This document shows, one piece after another, positions 11,570-23,078 of a stretch of 64,000 nt of DNA. Every line of letters begins with the position of its first letter. Position 1 is the first letter of the stretch. Under the pieces are notes generated by a model. It searched no databases, had not been told where the DNA came from, and saw nothing but the letters and a program-made list of their open reading frames with translations. Where the stretch lies: the NCBI GenBank assembly GCA_963931925.1, contig OZ007581.1:21758947-21822946 (forward strand). The letters run 5' to 3'. The position numbers and the translations under genes were made by a program. Source of the stretch: Onchidella celtica (lineage: Eukaryota; Mollusca; Gastropoda; Systellommatophora; Onchidiidae).

Positions 11570-12500
11570 CATCCTCATGAAAAGCCAAGGCATTCCCATA
11601 TTAAATCTTCTCCAGCCATCCCGCCACGTAGGCAGCAGCATTCGCTTCTGTGCCAGAAAGGGTCACTTCAGATACACAACTTTCAATGGCAGGTGCATCT
11701 TCAAAATCAACCCACTACAGGAATGAGACAGGGAGTTTGAACAGAGAACAAATATCTGCACACAGCAATAACCCCTTGAGTTTCTTGCCTTTGGCAGCTT
11801 CAAGCGACTCTTGGGCTTGAACTTGTTGAAGAGTCGTTGCCACTTTTTTAACAACACCATCCACAGGAAGGTCATAGTTAATCGCTGAGTGCACAGCCTC
11901 AAAGAATTGTGAGTAGGATGACAGACCAATGTTTGGACTTAAGATTTTACCCAAAGGCACGTTAATTGCATTCTTGAAAGCAGAAAGAGTAAGAGGTGAA
12001 CACAAAGTAGATTTGTTGTGAACAATTACTGACAAGAAACTCTCTCTGTAATCTTTCACCATGAAAATACACACAAATTTGTCTTCTGGACGAGATATGA
12101 CAAGATTTTCATACTTTTTAAACAACTCTTTGTCAGGAGAAAACTCAGAAAACGAGGTGATTCTGTCTTTGATGAAATAGTTTGGCTGTTGATCCTCAGC
12201 TTTAGGCTCGCGTGGTGCTGGTTTTGGTGTTGGCAAACAAGAAGAAGAAACATTAAAAATACTTGGTGGCAACACAGGCCGAGTATGTCCACCTGGTATC
12301 TTGACCATAGGTGTATCCGCTGGCCAATGTCTCTCACATATAAAAAATTTTGTTGGGTCGACAACGAAATCCTCACGTGGGGGGAGAACGTTCAACCATT
12401 TCTGTTTTTCTTGTTCGTCTTTAGGCAGTTTAAACACACGGCATTTGTTAGATTCGTTGTAGTTGCCTTTGCAGTTCACAACACCACACTTGTTTGGCAT
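11570..12500 (-). pseudogene. THAP/P-type transposase, right palindrome arm, internally deleted
   Basis: On the minus strand an ATG at 12500 opens a frame that runs without interruption to 11715. It has a complete THAP motif: CGVVNC at the start, then FKLPKDEQ, W, and FICERHW with the C-x2-H pair, and downstream the same transposase N-terminal region as the left arm as far as AKGKKLK. There the sequence jumps to CADICSLFKL and a stop. The following bases, still on the minus strand, contain VTLSGTEANAAAYVAGWLEK, a C-terminal transposase motif, out of context and with stops. The middle of the transposase is missing, so only a truncated THAP protein could be made. Such a DNA-binding fragment might act as a repressor, as truncated P products can, but this is speculation. 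Confidence 0.72.
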
Positions 12501-12950
12501 TTTTAAAGAATATAAATCCCACAACTTGCAAAAAATATCCACCAGTACCACATTGTTTCACATGTCTGTTTCAATGTTTATATTTTCCCGCACAACCAAA
12601 GCACTTGTTCCGGTAATGTAAACATCCGGGAGAAAAAGAGTGCAAGCTTTCTGCACTAGATCTAGACCTAAAAATAAAAGTTTTGGCGAGTTGGATATTC
12701 ACTAAGTAAATTAATGAAAACAAATCGTATGGAAAATGTGTTTACATATTTAACTGACATAACTTCATCGCATCTTATTAATCTAGATTACAACGCTAAA
12801 GCGCACTATTACGTTCGGTCTAAAAATAGACTATTCATCAGAAACTGGGTCAATGCAATGGCCTTCGCTAGCGAAGTCAGAAGATCGGCCGTGTGCGTCC
12901 TTTCATATACATGTAGTAGTCCTTGATATATATATATATATATATATATA

Positions 12951-13599
12951 AGGATTAATTGGACAATAGGGCGACAACAGTAAAAGGGTACCTTGAGACG
13001 ACCAGGGGTATATTTGTTATTAACAGACAGTTTTTACCCAAAGTGTTCAAAAATGTCATTTATCATCCAAGCATGGCATTTGAAGACCTGGAAGCCACAA
13101 TTCTAAAAAATAAAAAATATAGCTTTTTATGTGGTCGCCATAAATTTTCTAAGGATTTGGACGCTATTAGGATGACCAGGTGTCAGGTCTACCTAAGGAA
13201 GCAAAATTTTATACCAACATTTTTATACTTAGGACGCCCACAAATGCCAAAACTTATCTACTTAGGTCGACAACAGATGTCTTTGTCCAGGATTGATAGA
13301 TGGGGGGGGGGGGGGGGGGGTCCAGAGGTAAGATGCTAGCCTCTCACGTCTAAAGAGCGTGGTTTGAAACCGGGCAGGTGCATAACACTGTGTATTGGGA
13401 AGATTTCGAAAATTTTCCGACTTGCGATCACTTTTTTATGCCAGGCCTAGGTAGGATCAAGCACCTGGTTACCTTGGATATGGATGACAAATTCAGAGTT
13501 CCCGTGGCCACAGCAAAGAAAGCAATTTATTCACAGGGACATTCATGAACCCAAACAAGAATGGTGATTTTTGGCCTGTCATTATATGTTATGTACTTT
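12951..13599. other. Non-coding stretch with 19-base poly(G)
   Basis: No gene is supported. A poly(G) run lies at 13302-13320. The ORF over it ends in translated poly(G) and has no recognisable domain. Confidence 0.5.
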
Positions 13600-14027
13600 G
13601 GGACCGTTCGCATATTATGTCATCACATAAAGGGGGGGGGGTGCGTTAGGGGGTCTCTTGAATGATGACAAGTGATGACATGAGGGAGGGGGGGTGTTAG
13701 AGTCCAAAGATGATGTCATCAATGTGGTTTGGTAAAATTGAAAAAGAAGAACAAATAATTATATAGATCAAATTCATATTTTTATTATAATACCTGCCAA
13801 TAAAATAGCTAATTGATTAATCAACCAATACCTTGATTTCTCTGTATGCTCTTTGAGAGTTGAGATGGTATTAGATGGTTGAATCAGCCTGTCAGGGACA
13901 CCTTGTAAAGGGCTTAGAGCATCAGTGGATATTAAGCCTATATAAAAGCTCTTATTGATTTGATTTTATTTATAATCTGTTAATTGATATTAGTCAATTT
14001 TTGATGATATAGTATGTGAATGGTCCC
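13600..14027. mobile_element. TIR element (MITE-like) with nested LINE tail
   Basis: The left end GGGACCGTTCGCATAT at 13600 matches, in reverse complement with a few differences, the right end ATGTGAATGGTCCC ending at 14027. Direct TTT bases flank both sides and may be the target duplication. The inside is non-coding, with a G-rich stretch. At about 13890-13975 lies GTAAAGGGCTTAGAGC followed by CTATATAAAAGCTCTT and ATTGATTTGATTTT, which resembles the 3' tail of a LINE or SINE inserted into the element. No transposase is present. Confidence 0.6.
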
Positions 14028-16080
14028 TTTGCTCACTCAAAAAGACTGCAAATACTGTCCATATATATATGCCTTAAAAATAATGTCTTTAGGGCAACCA
14101 ATCATCAGGTTGGTCACCTTAGGGCGGCCCTTCATACAGGTCTTTGCCTAGTTAAGTAGACCACTGATACATTTTCTCCACTGATTTCTTTAAAATTACT
14201 AATATGTGTGATTAAGGCAACCATGACTTACTGTAATTCGTTACTTTAAGGAAACCAGTGGCATATTATGCCATTAATAATGTATGCCAGGCTAGTTACG
14301 TGATTTACTGTCGATCTCAGAATATTAAGGTTAGATCTATCTGTTCTGGATCTCAAGTGCCTAACTGACATTACTGACAACATGAGATGACCCAGGGCCT
14401 TAGGTTGTCCTCAAATGAAACTGGACTGGCTTAAATTTTGTATTTGTTCTGAAGTTTGTTCCATGCAGGTCAAAGAAGAGTTTTCATGGGAAGCCATTAC
14501 AAGATGTTTTCTCTTTTACTTAAGTGGCATGTCTCCTATGAGTATCTCTCCACATATCAGCTGTCATTTCGATTCACACCTTGTCATTCAGATCTTTTAA
14601 TTCAGAGCAGAGCTACCTACAAGCGAGGTAATCACAATCAGTTGTGTATGCAAACATCTCACAAATTTGTCACATATGTACTGATTTGGCCCCAAGATTG
14701 TTTAGCTTGGGTAAACAAACAACAAGAGATTCAAGATTGAAATAAATTTATTAAATCAAACAAAACGTGCAATAACAAATAACATGTCTTACATTCTCAT
14801 ACCAATGTGACACAAAAGCACACAAACCAACAGACAAACACACATGAATAGATATTTACATGAACACCGCACTAATTATGTGTACATTAATATAGGTTAT
14901 GACTATTCATTTCACAGTCATGTCCAAATACCCATGCTTACTTGCAATATCTTTGCATGTATCTCTTTTCATCAACCTAACACACAGGATGGCTAGTTTC
15001 ATACAGTCATTTACACTAGTACATGTGTATAAGTATCACTCCTGAAATACGTTTGGTTTATACTACATGCTCACAATTTTTCTTCATTTCGGTTTCTCAG
15101 TTAACTTTTCTCTCACTCTGAAACATTGGACACCCAACCAAACAATGATACTCAGCTTCTAATACTTCTATTATTTCTCGGTCTTTTCTCATGTGGCAAT
15201 TTCTTTGTTCCCCATCTTCCGCACTCTACCCCAAACATAATTATTTGAGCTCAATCTAATTGTTGACAAATAAATCTTATATGATTTTGAACATACGTTT
15301 AAACGAATGCATTTCATAACAAAATGTTTCTTTTTTTTTGTTGTTGCTTTTACAGTCTGGTATTACTTGTTTCACATACTTCGCGCTACCATTCTTGTTT
15401 ACAAAGACCATGCACTCTGAAATACAATAATGAAAACTGCTTTTCATTCTCAACACAATGGTTAACCCATGCGTACACTAATCTAAAATCTGTATTTAGC
15501 ATATCTCTAACTACAGCAGACCAGGTTTTCTTCCTTGGGTAACTCAAGTAACTGTTTGAAAGATTAAGTAACTCTATCCTGCATGCCGATAGTTATTAAT
15601 TTTGTATTCTTGCCTAATAAGTTTCAAGAAATATTTAATTATTTGTTATTTTTCTATCGATAATAACAAGAAGGTCATCTAGTTCACCATAAACAAAACA
15701 ACTGGGTGTACTAGTCTTAACATAATGAATCAATTTTAAAAATGATAAACTGATTTTGATTGGGTCTGCTCTGCAAAGGCTCTAAACCTCTGAACAATAA
15801 TTTAGAATCAGTTAATTAAATTATTTGAACAACTGAATTTGGAAACAGGGCAGAATTTGCGGGTGGTCGTTCCAAATTGTGAAAGTAAATACACGTAAAT
15901 GCAAAATTTTAAGAGAAAATAAGGTAACTTGTCTAATTGGATAGTGCAGGGATGTTAAAACCCATAGCTTTGTTAAAAAACATGGACTTGTATAAGTTCC
16001 AAGTTCAGACATTTCTTATGTCAAACCTTAAACCCCACTTCAAAACACAAGGACATATTAAATGACCCTATAATTGTTCA
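14028..16080. other. No gene recognised
   Basis: About 2 kb of AT-rich sequence with only short, uninformative reading frames. From about 14739 it reads like the start of an inserted sequence (AAATAAATTTATTAAATC), but no boundaries or coding motifs could be fixed. Confidence 0.5.
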
Positions 16081-17905
16081 TTAATTAAAAATTTTCTCAG
16101 CCAATGCTCTTTCCTTTGCTCTGTCATTGAAAATCTTGGTTTTGACAAGACTGATTTTCTGTGTCTCTGGGATATCTATTTTGTGAAACATGTGGGTTTC
16201 TTTAAGAAATGTCTCAATTTGTGTCTTACTGGGCAATGCACCTTTTGTGCCTGTGTTCATATTATCAGAAATTGTGGCAGAGAAATAATCATGGACTGTT
16301 TTAGCCTGTGCTTCTGACCACTTGAAGTATCTGCGATGCTTGGGTTTGGATCCTTTTTCGTAATATGCACTGCTCTTCTTCTGTCTTGCTTCACGATAAT
16401 CATCATCATCGTCATCATCATCATTATCATCATCAACACCGCTACCCACATCATTTGCATCAACAGAATCACTGACACCATTTTGCTGTTCAGTTGCATT
16501 GTCTTGGTATGAGCGGTTCTCTGTTTCTTCCACCCTGTCTGTTGCAACCAGTTGTTGTGAGGTGCTGGTAAAGTGACCATCTTCTTGGTTGTTGCTTTGG
16601 CTGGGATGGACATGCACTGTCTTCTGACTGGTTCTTCTGTCTAGGTGTTGTAAAAAGCTTCCAACCTCAGTGATCTCTCTAATAGCAAATGTTCTTTGAT
16701 ATACTTCACAGTTCATCTGCTCTGAATGTCCCATATGTCGATAAAACATTTCACGCTTTTCACGTGGCATTTCCAAGAGTGCAAAGAGTGTTGATGTGCG
16801 ATGACGAAACTTGTCTGCAATAAGCAACTGGGGCTTTTCAAGCTTGTCTCCCGTCAGTTTCGCAACTGATTGAATGCTGTTCCGTCCTATTACGTGATCC
16901 TCTGACAAACCTGTATTAGGGAAGAGAACGCGATTTTGATCTGAAACTCCACATTCCCTTCGTTCTGCTAGGAACTTTTCCATGGCTGGCAATGTGTCCT
17001 TTGGCATCTTTTGTTGCCTTTTCCAGATTGATAAGCAAGTTTCATGTCACCAATGAGTTCTTTTTCTAGTGGATCTTGTATACCCTCCACTTGCTGCTGG
17101 TCAATCTAAGCTCCACTTTGAGCTTCTGTCCATTCTGAAAGCAACATCCTGGCTGGTTCTCCCCCACGCCTGGCATTAAAAAAAGTCAACCTCGAGACAA
17201 GGAGATTCCTCATGTGAATGAAGTCATGCCTGTCCCATTTTTTAAAGCAATCACCACTCATTCTTCTTGTTTCCTCGAGAACAAAATTTCGAAGTTCTGT
17301 CAGGTCCTTCTCTAGGGGCATATCAACTGGTTTTCATAAATTCTGACGCTTTTGTTCACAAGCCAGCTGTGCACTATAAAAAATGAACTCCCAGTTAAGG
17401 TCCAACAGAGCTGCAAAATTGTCAATTTCGGTTGCCTGCTGCGCATTGTTCTCCTGAATGTATACTCCTTTAAGAATCTTTATCAGTTTTTTTAGCAAGT
17501 ATCCAATTGCAAGCTTTAATCCAGCTTTGAGCTGTCCATTTTCATGTGTCAAATTTTGAATTGCTTGTGTAAGGTGATCAAAGTTTTCTCGGTTAACAAC
17601 ATCCTGTGCCTTTATGGTGTCATTATGAGCCACTTTTCTACACTCAATGACTAAGTTTCCTAAAGTGCGCATGTCATTCATAATGACCCGTCTGTCCTTT
17701 CTTGCAGATTTTGCCCACATCTTTCTTCCCAACCTAATGATAATGGGATCAGCTTGACAAAGAACACCTGTTTCATCATTTCGAAACTTTTGGATAATTT
17801 CTTTGTGAAAGTCATCATTGTTTACACTTGGTTCCCCAAGAAACTTAGCATTAAGACTTCCAACCTTTGTCCCTGCACTTTCCAGGCATGATTTTTTTAT
17901 GTTTA
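16081..17905 (-). pseudogene. Last exon: recombinase core and SANT-like tail
   Basis: Three open stretches make up one former frame. The first, from about 17905 to 17334, starts in sequence reading GTKVGSLNAKFLGE and ends KRQNL then TGA. The same frame continues MPLEKDLTELR to TAG at 17106-17108. It goes on for about 100 bases (IDQQQVEGIQDPLEKE) until an A-run near 17010, where the frame shifts to that of 17007-16081, starting MPKDTLPAMEKFL. The two stops each look like single-base changes. The last stretch is 308 codons and carries the catalytic-Tyr region at residues ~85-105, a run of Asp near residues 192-203, and the SANT-like end. The exact acceptor at the 5' end of the exon was not settled. 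Confidence 0.7.
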
Positions 17906-18549
17906 CTTATTCTTTTTTTACTATAAAAGCCTCTACACCCATTGCACATAGCTAAATCCTCAGCAGACCTCGGTCTCCTGTCTCTTTCCAGTTTCCCCTC
18001 CTTTTTTTCATTTCAATGAAATGGTGCGCTGTACCAAGAACGTCACGAAAGTTGCGCTACACTGGGTTCCCCAATACCATGTAGACATACCAGGTATGGC
18101 ATACTAAAAGTGCTCTACAATTACAATGTACTACAAATGCTTTGTATTCAAAGCTATGGGCGAGTACAGGGGAAATTCTGAATCAGCATTGAATTTTACG
18201 CATACTCGATTCCAGTTTTTGGAAATTACTGCTAAGCTATCGTTTCATCAGAGCAAATAATCTTCGATCAGTTGCGTTCCTCTCGTCACTGTCGATTTAA
18301 TCGTAACTTTGTGACCTTGTATATTGCTTGAGATGAAAAAAAACATGGCATATTTAGAAACTAGATTCTACATTCAATTTCCTTTCAGAAAATGTAAACT
18401 TTTGTGGGGATAACTGTACAAATGAACTGATCATAGTCAATTTTAAAACATAATCCCACGCTGTCGTACTGGCTAACCAAAATAGCTATAAAAAAAACCT
18501 GTCGTAACCAGGAATGCAAAACGTGTCGTAACGAAGGGGTTAATGTCAG

Positions 18550-18645
18550 ACTCTTCTTTATGTACTCGCTTTAGATGCCTTGAAAGCTGTGTCTGTAGCT
18601 TTCCACAGAACAGGCATGGCCTCTTTGGCTTTTTCTTTACTTCGG
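18550..18645 (-). CDS. Exon 6 of the recombinase-like gene: C2H2 zinc finger
   Basis: After the acceptor TTTATTTTCAG the frame reads AEVKKKPKRPCLFCGKLQ then LSRHLKRVHKEESD, a C-x2-C...H-x4-H finger of the kind found just before the recombinase-like domain in this metazoan family. The acceptor phase (two bases completing a Gly-to-Ala codon) agrees with exon 5. The donor could not be fixed: a GT follows shortly after ESDINPF, near 18535. Confidence 0.6.
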
Positions 18646-20948
18646 CTGAAAATAAACAAAAAATAAAAATTTCTGAATTTTCCCTTGTTAAGTTATAATG
18701 TGACAGATTATTTCTTGAAGCCTTACAGTTTGCTAACATTTAAAAGCAACAAAAGAAACAGCAATACTAAAGACATTACATTTTCATAAGAAAAAGGGCA
18801 AACACCCCATCTAAAGGCCTAATTGGACCATCATGAACCGTCTTGGTCATTCCTCCCCCCATCCCCGTCTCACCACCATACACCTTCATCCCACTTCCCT
18901 CCCACCTTCCACTGTCTACCAAGCGCGCACGCTGCCCTTTGATATTCTATGTCTTTTCCAATGAAATTGAGTTACATAAACAAGACTGATCTGGATTTCT
19001 AGAGCAAGTCGGGAAGTACATAACACTTTACAGGTTGATAGAAAGTGGGTCGGCAAACTGGATTCCAAAATCCAGTTAACTGGATCAATTTGGATGGCTG
19101 GTTATCTAGATCTAAATCCGGACCTCACTCAGCACTACAGTTAAAAGAAATGGGATCCTATAACGGGGACGGCCCTCCCGGTCAACAGGATGGGCATGCA
19201 GATTAAAAAGAAGACAACAATGTACACTCATATTTCTGTTCTAACAAACAAATTCACATTCATATTACCTGAGTCAGGTGCCATATTTGGTTGGTTAGGT
19301 ATTGGCAAACATTCTGGTTCTTGCAGTACATTCTCACACTCACTAGCTATGACTGGGTAAACTAGAAAGAGACAATTTATCAAGAACTAAGTAGCGCACA
19401 AGAATAAGAATGTGCAGTCTGCAATCTACAGTACCTACTAACTAAAAATATTTTGGGCTCCTCACCTTCGTGTTCACTCTCGACCTCATTATTCTCTGTG
19501 TGTAATTTCTTGCCGTTTAAAATCTTAATTTAAATCATTTTATTCTAAAATGGCTTCAAAATTTCAAAAGCTTTTCTTTGTTAACTATGCATTTATTTTC
19601 TTCTATTTCAAATGCTAAGCAAAACATCTCTCCAATAGCACTGCATAAATTTGCTTACCAACAGAGGATGACATGCTTGCTTCATAAGCTAGTAGTAGTA
19701 CAGGAAATTTGTTCAGGGTGGAATCTTCTTCTTTTTCAGAGTCTGACCACATGATGAAGAGAAAGACACACATTCTAAAGAACTTGAATGACACTTACAA
19801 TAGACAAATTAACAAACTAAAACTTAAACCAAGGAGACATTGTAAGATCCATGAACAAAAATATTAATCAGTTTATTATGATTTCACCATACATTGTTTT
19901 TCACTGTACTATACTTGTTCTGGTGTGATAAAAACGTGTTGCCAGGTTGCAAATTTGAAATCAACACTCCGGTACACAAGAATATAATGATCAAACAGAG
20001 ATGACAAAATATGTTTTCAAATAATCCAAATAGTATTAACAGAGCACTGAGAGGTAACAAAATGCTTTTACATATAACCAAGATAGTCAAGCATCTCAAT
20101 GACAGACATAAACGTAACTTACCACTGGCTAGGAGATCTTGAAAAGGAGGTAGATCTAAGTCAGAGTCATCACTGTTGTCACACTCTAGCATGGAATCAG
20201 TGTCAGAGTCCTGAAAAAGATTAAATTCCTCTCAGAATTAACAAGAGAATGTGCATAATTTTACGGTTGCGTTGGACATAATGGTTCTGTAAACAATTTT
20301 TAAAAAGGGTCATACACTCATACCAAGCAAATACCCGTAACAAATATAATATACAGAAGGAAGTTCAGAAAATGATCTGATACCTTTTTAGCACCAGATA
20401 TAAACCTTAATTTAGAAAAGGCTGACACATTTATCGTGAGACGCAGTTACCCTCAACAGCACGATAACTGGATTGAGTAAAAACGTCAAAATTCTTGCAT
20501 TCCGAAGTTTAGTTCTAGATCTGTTGTTACAGTTACAACCAACCTGATCTTTGTGAGGTTTGCAATCAGCCTCGTTTGATGAATCCAGCCAGTCGTTCAC
20601 TTTAGTGGCAGGTGAAACTGGAAATAAAATAATCACATTATTGATAAACTTTGATTTAACAATGTCCATACTTTTGATTAAACAATGTCACAACTTATTT
20701 GTGAGCTCTTCTGAATGTTCTAGTGGTACCAAGGTAATTTGTGAAAAGGTATAATCAGCTTTGAGAGCTTTAAAATTTCATCATAGTTAAGTCATCAGTA
20801 ACCCTACAGGATTTTCATCCTGAATTGACCCCTTCAAAACGGGGTAAGGCCTAAAAAACTCTAGATCTAGATCTATGTTTACAATGTCTGGGTCCATTTT
20901 GTTAGGCTACCAGGCTACTTCTAGTCCCTCCACAAGGCTACAAATTAC

Positions 20949-21018
20949 CTGTGCTTGAAGAAGTAGCGATCATTTGTAGAGCGAGCTGCACAAATTGCTT
21001 TCCTCGTGAGGTCGTCAT
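20949..21018 (-). CDS. Exon 1 of the recombinase-like gene with start codon
   Basis: An ATG at 21018 starts MTTSRGKQFVQLALQMIA, and a donor ACAG|GTAATT ends the exon at 20949 with one base left over. The acceptor of the next exon at 20617 supplies two bases, so the join keeps frame. The start is inferred from this fit; no upstream promoter motif was recognised. The gypsy element begins about 0.9 kb further upstream. Confidence 0.55.
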
Positions 21019-21837
21019 CGTGCCAGTGCCGCGTGTGGCCTAGTTAATCAAAGGTAGTCGCTGAATACATTCACTCTTTTCATTACTGACCATCGCACTA
21101 AAATCTTCTGCATTCCGGCAATCCGTGAAGGCTAGGCAAATATGGACTTGCAGTGTCAATTTCAAGGACAAAAAAACATGCACCCACATTTGAATGATCT
21201 CACAAAAATGTGAATCATCACTAAACCTAACGCGCACTTGGCGTTGGCTCTGTGTACCTCGGCTTTCAGCTCTGAGAGACGAGGTTCAAAAACTAGAACT
21301 AAAGAAAACGTATATCTTGGTCAAAAAATGAAAAACAGAAATAACAAATTAAATACCTCAAATCAAGAATTGATTGGTAATTATGTTGAAGAGCACTAAA
21401 ATATACATAAGTGGTTTGAATTTAACGGAAACATATGCTCGTTTTCATGTTCAATTTAGGCATTATTCACTGGTCTTCTCAACGCACCATTTTTATGCAG
21501 TCGCCATAACGAACCGAATACAAAGTTGTCCGTTGTGAGTAACATAGCAACCAAAAGTGTCTGTAAAGGATGTGGAGTATTCTTTTGGTTGCATGCCATT
21601 GTTTTGGGGTCCTAAACAGCAAATTGATTGGTTCATTTTTGTGTAAAAGGGCCGAGCGTTAAGACGACCGAAAATTTGTCGCCATAACGTCGAAGTACAG
21701 TAAACACATACCTTGGGGCGACCAAATGTCTCCCTAAGCGCATTTAATATATATATAAGATATATGAGATATTGATTCTATCCTATTGAACAACCAAACC
21801 CGATGATTTTGTTGCATTTTGTCATAGGAAGGCTATT
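21019..21837. other. Spacer between recombinase-like gene and gypsy insertion
   Basis: No gene is seen. This should contain the promoter of the minus-strand recombinase-like gene. It lies just before the 58-bp sequence duplicated on both sides of the gypsy element. Confidence 0.5.
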
Positions 21838-21895
21838 CCTTCATATGGCAAACTGGCGCTATAAGTTCGCAAAATCTGAATTCAATATAATGCAC
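21838..21895. repeat. 58-bp flanking duplication of gypsy element, left copy
   Basis: The 58 bases beginning CCTTCATATGGCAAACTGG and ending ATAATGCAC are repeated exactly at 30238-30295, directly after the right LTR. Ty3/gypsy integrases normally duplicate 4-6 bp, so this is about ten times longer than expected. At this side the LTR has lost its first three bases (TGT) and starts at CACGAG, sharing one C with the duplication. Confidence 0.9.
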
Positions 21896-23077
21896 ACGAG
21901 TGGAGTGAGTGCAATTAAGGGGATTGCTACAGAGCGGGTGTAGAGTAAGAAGGACTCACAGTAGACAGCAAGTTAAGCGTGCTGTTGTGAGTAGTGGGGG
22001 GGTCTGAAGGAGGCGAAAGCGCTGTATAGCTATCACTGCAAGTTAGAAGGTCCGACGGAGCGGACCTGTGAATAAGAGCCCATCGGGCGGAAAGGGAGCA
22101 GTCGAGAAGACTAGTGGAAGAGTCTTTCCAGTAATGACTGGTATGTAGAACGTTGATTGATTATTATGATTGATGTATTATATTATATTCGTCTATTACC
22201 ATGGTGTGAATAAGTATATGTGAGGAATGTGGAAGTCCTTGATATTGGATATAGCAATGTGCGCCATGAGCGATAGATGAAAGTGAGTTCATGGATTTGT
22301 AGCGCGAGTGAGTAGTGTGTACTCCGATGGAAGTGTGTTACCGTAAGATGTGTGGTGAGTGAAAGGTGAACTAGTGTGTGTACGCTTCATGGATTGTAAG
22401 GAGAGGTGGAGTGAATAGAAATGGTAGGGTATTATACCAATGTAATGTTATTCTTGTAGGTGTCGGGGACGGGCCGAAGAGCCACCTCGATGAGCACAAG
22501 TGATAGGCCAGCATAGGGCCGGAGGCCAGACATCGGCCAGAAGTGAGACTGTCGGGGCAGGACAGTAGCGGCACATAAAGTCGTGGCAGTCAGGCCACGG
22601 ACAGGGACGTAGATATGAGAGTGAATGAGATACTATATTGTTGCCATGTTGATAGGCTAGTGAACTGATACTATGTTGTTGCCATGTTGATGGCTATGGA
22701 AATAATAATGTGTTATTGCCCTGCTGAGGTGCTAGGGGAGTGCTAAGGTGTATGACAATAGGGAGGGGATATTGAGAGACTGCGGTGCCAGTAAATTATT
22801 AATGTGCCATTAAGACCCTGAGGGGAGAGGCTGAGGCCGAAGTGCCTTTAAGAGTAACTACCGGATTGTGGATCCGAGGGAGAGTGTGGGTGAGAATAAG
22901 GCCGTTGTACGGCAGTCATTTCAATAATATAATGTATGTAATTGCGCTATTATATGTATAATTATGTCTAATAAATGTGTGAGTCTGATGGGCTGTTTTG
23001 TTAAGTGTTAAACTTGTTTGTTCGTGATTGTCGTCCTGTCATAAACTATTACATCTCCCAGTCTGGGATTTGTGACA
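21895..23077 (+). repeat. Left (5') LTR
   Basis: The LTR starts at CACGAGTGGAG, lacking the TGT present in the right copy, and ends GGATTTGTGACA. The full form therefore has TGTCAC...GTGACA inverted ends. An AATAAA at 22970-22975 near the 3' end is a likely polyadenylation signal. Two imperfect copies of a segment with TTGTTGCCATGTTGAT lie near 22640-22695. A minus-strand frame at 22574-22371 recurs identically in the other LTR and is a shadow. Confidence 0.93.
22970..22975 (+). terminator. Likely LTR polyadenylation signal
   Basis: AATAAA lies about 100 bases before the LTR end, where U5/R processing would be expected; the same hexamer is at 30130-30135 in the right LTR. Confidence 0.5.
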
Positions 23078-23078
23078 T

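Larger units (their letters stand above)
9160..12925. mobile_element. Palindromic pair of THAP/P-type transposons (two inverted copies)
   Basis: The sequence from 9160 to about 11205 is repeated in reverse complement from 12925 back to about 11279, with a 73-bp centre (11206-11278) and TA-repeat runs at both outer ends. Each outer end reads CAAGGACTACTG or a close variant going inwards. The arms are very similar but not identical: the right arm lacks the part of the left equivalent to roughly 10305-10920 and instead has a different piece of transposase. Both arms code, in opposite directions towards the centre, for a THAP zinc finger and P-type transposase. This looks like two copies of one family joined head-to-head through their 3' ends, or one copy inserted and inverted. 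A transcript through it would fold into a very long hairpin. Confidence 0.8.
16081..21018 (-). pseudogene. Zinc-finger/tyrosine-recombinase (Crypton-like) gene, seven exons, disrupted
   Basis: A spliced minus-strand gene with exons 21018-20949, 20617-20544, 20210-20123, 19742-19659, 19361-19269, 18645 to about 18550, and about 17905-16081. The first five joins keep phase. Exons 1-5 are acidic and low in recognisable domains; exon 6 has a C2H2 finger. The last exon holds a tyrosine-recombinase-like domain: FFNARRGGEPARM (catalytic Arg region), KFRHRTSTLF and HMGHSEQMNCEVYQ (catalytic Tyr region), the Crypton-type arrangement, then an Asp-rich linker and a Myb/SANT-like C-terminus (RRYFKWSEAQ, LPSKTQIETFLK). 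The copy is broken by an in-frame TGA at 17334-17336, an in-frame TAG at 17106-17108, and a one-base shift near 17010. It may be a degraded transposon or a dying host gene of that origin. Confidence 0.72.

Noticed and set aside
22371..22574. Minus-strand 67-codon frame repeated at 29531-29734
   Set aside because: It is identical because it lies in both LTRs; no domain, no start context, and antisense to the element.
22980..23010. Hammerhead-ribozyme-like CTGATG in the LTR
   Set aside because: Only the CTGATG core was seen; no GAAA partner or three-stem fold could be made around it.
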